Positions 5,921 through 7,940 of a stretch of 7,940 nucleotides of DNA are shown in pieces. The DNA lies in contig JAQYWI010000224.1 of the NCBI GenBank assembly GCA_030145015.1, positions 1-7,940 of the forward strand, in the 5' to 3' direction. Within the stretch, counting starts at the first letter, position 1, and every line of letters begins with the position of its first letter. The notes beneath the pieces are model-generated. The model made no database searches. It worked only from the letters and a program-made list of their open reading frames with translations, and was not told the DNA's origin. Made by a program: the position numbers and the translations under genes. This DNA is from Desulfobacterales bacterium (GTDB lineage Bacteria; Desulfobacterota; Desulfobacteria; Desulfobacterales; JAHEIW01).

Positions 5921-6060
5921 AATCCGTCTCAAAAATAGGATTTTGGTTTAAGATCGCGGCGGGGCCGAGTTTCAAACCGGAGGCATACTGTTGTATGTCG
6001 AGGATTTGAAGCGAGGCACCAACAAAGATATTGAGCCAAAAGACATTTTTGAGATGGGTT
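5921..6060. repeat. 140-bp imperfect palindrome in the RND-OMF spacer
   Basis: The spacer between the two pump genes is 306 bp (5865-6170) and has no convincing gene. Its main content is an imperfect inverted repeat symmetric about 5990.5. The ends 5921-5936 and 6045-6060 match inverted in 14 of 16 bases (core tctcaaaaat). Further in, ttttgg at 5941-5946 faces ccaaaa at 6036-6041, and ttcaaa at 5971-5976 faces tttgaa at 6005-6010. The tip is catac-tgtt-gtatg (5984-5997). That all pairs share one centre shows it is a single folded unit. It looks like a dispersed non-coding repeat (MITE-like); it has no relation in sequence to the palindrome at 1634-1784. The rest of the spacer, 5865-5920 and 6061-6170, shows nothing I can name except a small gattttcaaaaatc-type inverted repeat right after the permease stop. 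Confidence 0.75.
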
Positions 6061-6170
6061 CTAAATCTTTTAGCGCAATCTGCTGGAAAATGTAAAGCAT
6101 TAATCACCGCGCTCAGCATTCCGAAAATGGTACACGCTTACAGGAATACTCGGATTTTTGAAAATCTCAG

Positions 6171-7940
6171 CTAACTTGGCACCTTCACCCGGAAAAACAG
6201 CGTATACAGCACCGGCGCGACTGCCAGGGTGAGCACGGTGCCGGCGGCCAGCCCGAAAGCAAGGATGACGGCCAGCGAATAAAACAGCGTATCCTGTGTT
6301 ATAATCAGAGGCATCACGCCCAGAATGGTTGTAATGGTGGTCATTACTATCGGACGGAAGCGCGATACAGCCGCCATGGTTACCGCTTCATAGGGTTTGC
6401 GGCCGGCGGCTCTTTCGGAGTCAATTTTGTCGATCAGCACGATGCCGTTGTTGATAATCACCCCGGCCAGGCTGAGCAACCCCAGCATCCCGAAGAAATC
6501 AAAGGGCGCCCGCATGACGTGCAACCCGATAAAGCCGCCCACAAAAGCCAGTGGAATGGTAATAAAAATGATCATGGGGCGCCGGATCGAATTAAACTGC
6601 CACACCAGAAGAACGACAATACCGAAGAAGCAATGCGGCATCCAGCGGGTGAGTTTTTCCATTACTTCTGCCTGCGATTCTAACTCACCACCGACCTCCC
6701 ACCAGGCGCCCTCTTTTAATTCCAGGGCCTCGATAAACGGTTTGGTGGCCTCCAGCAGCTCGGGCGCTTTCAGGTATTCATGTTTGGCCTCAATCGTTAC
6801 GCAGCGCTCCTGGTTGCGCCGCGCGATGCGGCTAAAATCCCATTGGCCGTGAATATCCGCAATCTGGGTAAGCGGCACACTGGTGCCGTCTCTGGGTGAG
6901 CGCACCATGACATTCCAGAGGTCACTGATGACCTTGCGCTCTTCTGCCTCTGCGCGGGCGACGACCGGGATGGCGACATCCAGTTCGCGATATTCGGTAA
7001 ATTTAAGCCCGTCCATATGTGACTGCAGCGACAGGGCGGTTTCTTTGGAAGTGACTCCGGCACGGCGCGCCCGGGTCTGGTCAACGACGATATGGGCCTT
7101 AAGGACTTTGTTTTCCCAGTTATTGCGCACATCCAGCGTGCCCGGCATGTCCTTTAAATTGGCGGCGAGCTGGTTGCCTTTTTCATAAATATAGGCCGGA
7201 TCCAGGCCGTATAAGCGGATTTCCAAAAAGCCGGGTTCCTCCGAACCCAGCCACATTTGTTTCACCCGGCCGTTGGCTTCCGGGATGTGATCGATAAAAT
7301 ACTGCCGCACGCGCTGGACCAATTCCGGAACCGGATCGGGTGACGCGGTGTTGACGACCACAAAGGCTACGTGTGGATCGGGGTCCAGGGGTGAGAGCAC
7401 CAGGAAAAAGCGGGGCCCGCCGGTGCCCACATAGGCAATCGTGCTGGTGATTTCCGGGTTTTTTTCTTTATCCGCCAGCCAGCCGGTCAATTGCTGAACC
7501 ACCTCATCGGTGCTCTCAATCCGATAGCCGGCCGGCAGGTCGACATAGACCAGAAACTGGTTGCGGTCACTGGGCCCAAAAAACTCCCGCACCAGCAGCG
7601 AGGCAATAAATCCGCCGAAAATAATGACACCGATGGCTGCTGCCAGGACGATGAACCGCATGTGCAGCATCTTTTCCAATATTTTAAGATAGACCCGGTA
7701 AAAGCGCCCGGAATATGCATCCATCTCTGTTTCGTCGCTGGACATTTCAGCCGATTCGGAAGCCTGTGGGGGTTTTTTATCCGGGGACTTGACCTTCATA
7801 AACCAGAAACACATGACCGGTGTCATGTACATGGACAGAAACCAGGAGGACAGCAGCAGCAGGATCACCACCATGGGCAGCGAGAAGGCGTATTCACCGG
7901 TCTGGCCGTCGATCAATAACATGGGCAAAAATGCAAAAAT
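6171..7940 (-). CDS. RND efflux permease, C-terminal 589 residues (start outside window)
   Basis: The frame is open to the right edge (first residues IFAFLPMLLIDGQTG), so the true start lies beyond 7940. The visible part is a little over half of the usual ~1030-residue inner-membrane, proton-driven RND pump. In order: transmembrane segment ending 'SSWFLSMYMTPVMCFWF', a hydrophilic linker with many Ser/Glu/Asp, transmembrane helix 'FIVLAAAIGVIIFGGFIASLLV', and then the second periplasmic (porter/docking) domain starting 'REFFGPSDRNQFLVYVDLPAG'. The last transmembrane bundle holds typical sequences 'LSLAGVIINNGIVLIDKID', 'AVSRFRPIVMTTITTILGVMPL' and the end 'LTLAVAPVLYTLFF'. The proton-relay aspartates of TM4 are not in the window. 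It forms a tripartite pump with the outer-membrane factor gene 306 bp downstream. Substrate class (drug, metal, lipid-like) cannot be told from this part; sequence style is closer to the AcrB/HAE group than to metal pumps. Confidence 0.95.
   Translation of the reverse strand: MFAFLPMLLIDGQTGEYAFSLPMVVILLLLSSWFLSMYMTPVMCFWFMKVKSPDKKPPQASESAEMSSDETEMDAYSGRFYRVYLKILEKMLHMRFIVLAAAIGVIIFGGFIASLLVREFFGPSDRNQFLVYVDLPAGYRIESTDEVVQQLTGWLADKEKNPEITSTIAYVGTGGPRFFLVLSPLDPDPHVAFVVVNTASPDPVPELVQRVRQYFIDHIPEANGRVKQMWLGSEEPGFLEIRLYGLDPAYIYEKGNQLAANLKDMPGTLDVRNNWENKVLKAHIVVDQTRARRAGVTSKETALSLQSHMDGLKFTEYRELDVAIPVVARAEAEERKVISDLWNVMVRSPRDGTSVPLTQIADIHGQWDFSRIARRNQERCVTIEAKHEYLKAPELLEATKPFIEALELKEGAWWEVGGELESQAEVMEKLTRWMPHCFFGIVVLLVWQFNSIRRPMIIFITIPLAFVGGFIGLHVMRAPFDFFGMLGLLSLAGVIINNGIVLIDKIDSERAAGRKPYEAVTMAAVSRFRPIVMTTITTILGVMPLIITQDTLFYSLAVILAFGLAAGTVLTLAVAPVLYTLFFRVKVPS

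Noticed and set aside
5907..6119. 70-codon open frame on the minus strand in the RND-OMF spacer
   Set aside because: It runs right through the 140-bp palindrome, has no Shine-Dalgarno worth noting and no domain-like sequence. The frame is best explained as chance reading of a repeat.
6157..6170. Short inverted repeat (gatttt/aaaatc) right after the RND permease stop codon
   Set aside because: Six AT-rich pairs with a two-base loop and no U-run; likely chance in AT-rich spacer.
7491..7919. 142-codon plus-strand frame opposite the RND permease
   Set aside because: Antisense shadow of a clear RND coding frame; His/Gln-rich and without any motif.

Overview
Every gene in this window reads on the minus strand, so the order of reading is right to left. 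Three things suggest a Gram-negative bacterium, most likely of the Desulfobacterota (old Deltaproteobacteria, e.g. Desulfobacterales): an RND pump with its lipoprotein outer-membrane channel, an MlaE-type envelope lipid transporter, and long intergenic spacers full of short-period and palindromic repeats. The taxonomic guess rests on general familiarity with such genomes, not on a marker gene.

Right-hand region (4221-7940): the C-terminal 589 residues of an RND efflux permease, whose beginning lies outside the window, then a full NodT/OprM-type outer-membrane factor lipoprotein. A 306-bp spacer separates them and holds a 140-bp imperfect palindrome. The periplasmic adaptor of this pump is not in the window and is probably upstream of the permease, beyond 7940. 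Together these would make a three-part export pump; nothing visible tells the substrate.

Middle region (2223-4035): three small genes with no assigned pathway. They are a secreted glycine-zipper protein (166 aa), a secreted four-cysteine protein (144 aa), and a protein of unknown family with no signal peptide (216 aa, start uncertain). They are separated by spacers of 58-168 bp, one of which carries a GC-rich REP-like hairpin set in a heptamer-periodic tract.

Left-hand region (1-2150): a stand-alone STAS protein with the usual phosphorylatable serine position, then an MlaE-family ABC permease with a fused N-terminal STAS domain, then the N-terminal 57 residues of its ATPase (Walker A visible). 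The permease and ATPase form the core of an Mla/Ttg2-like phospholipid or organic-solvent-tolerance transporter. The MCE substrate-binding partner would be expected further left, outside the window. A 151-bp palindromic element begins at the base next to the STAS stop codon, and a 9-nt-period inverted repeat lies between permease and ATPase.

No RNA gene, CRISPR array, transposase or clearly new multi-gene system was found. The strongest unexplained signal is in the spacers: two long imperfect palindromes, two 9-nt-period arrays, two 7-nt-period tracts and one REP-like hairpin. These are probably dispersed non-autonomous repeats of this genome.
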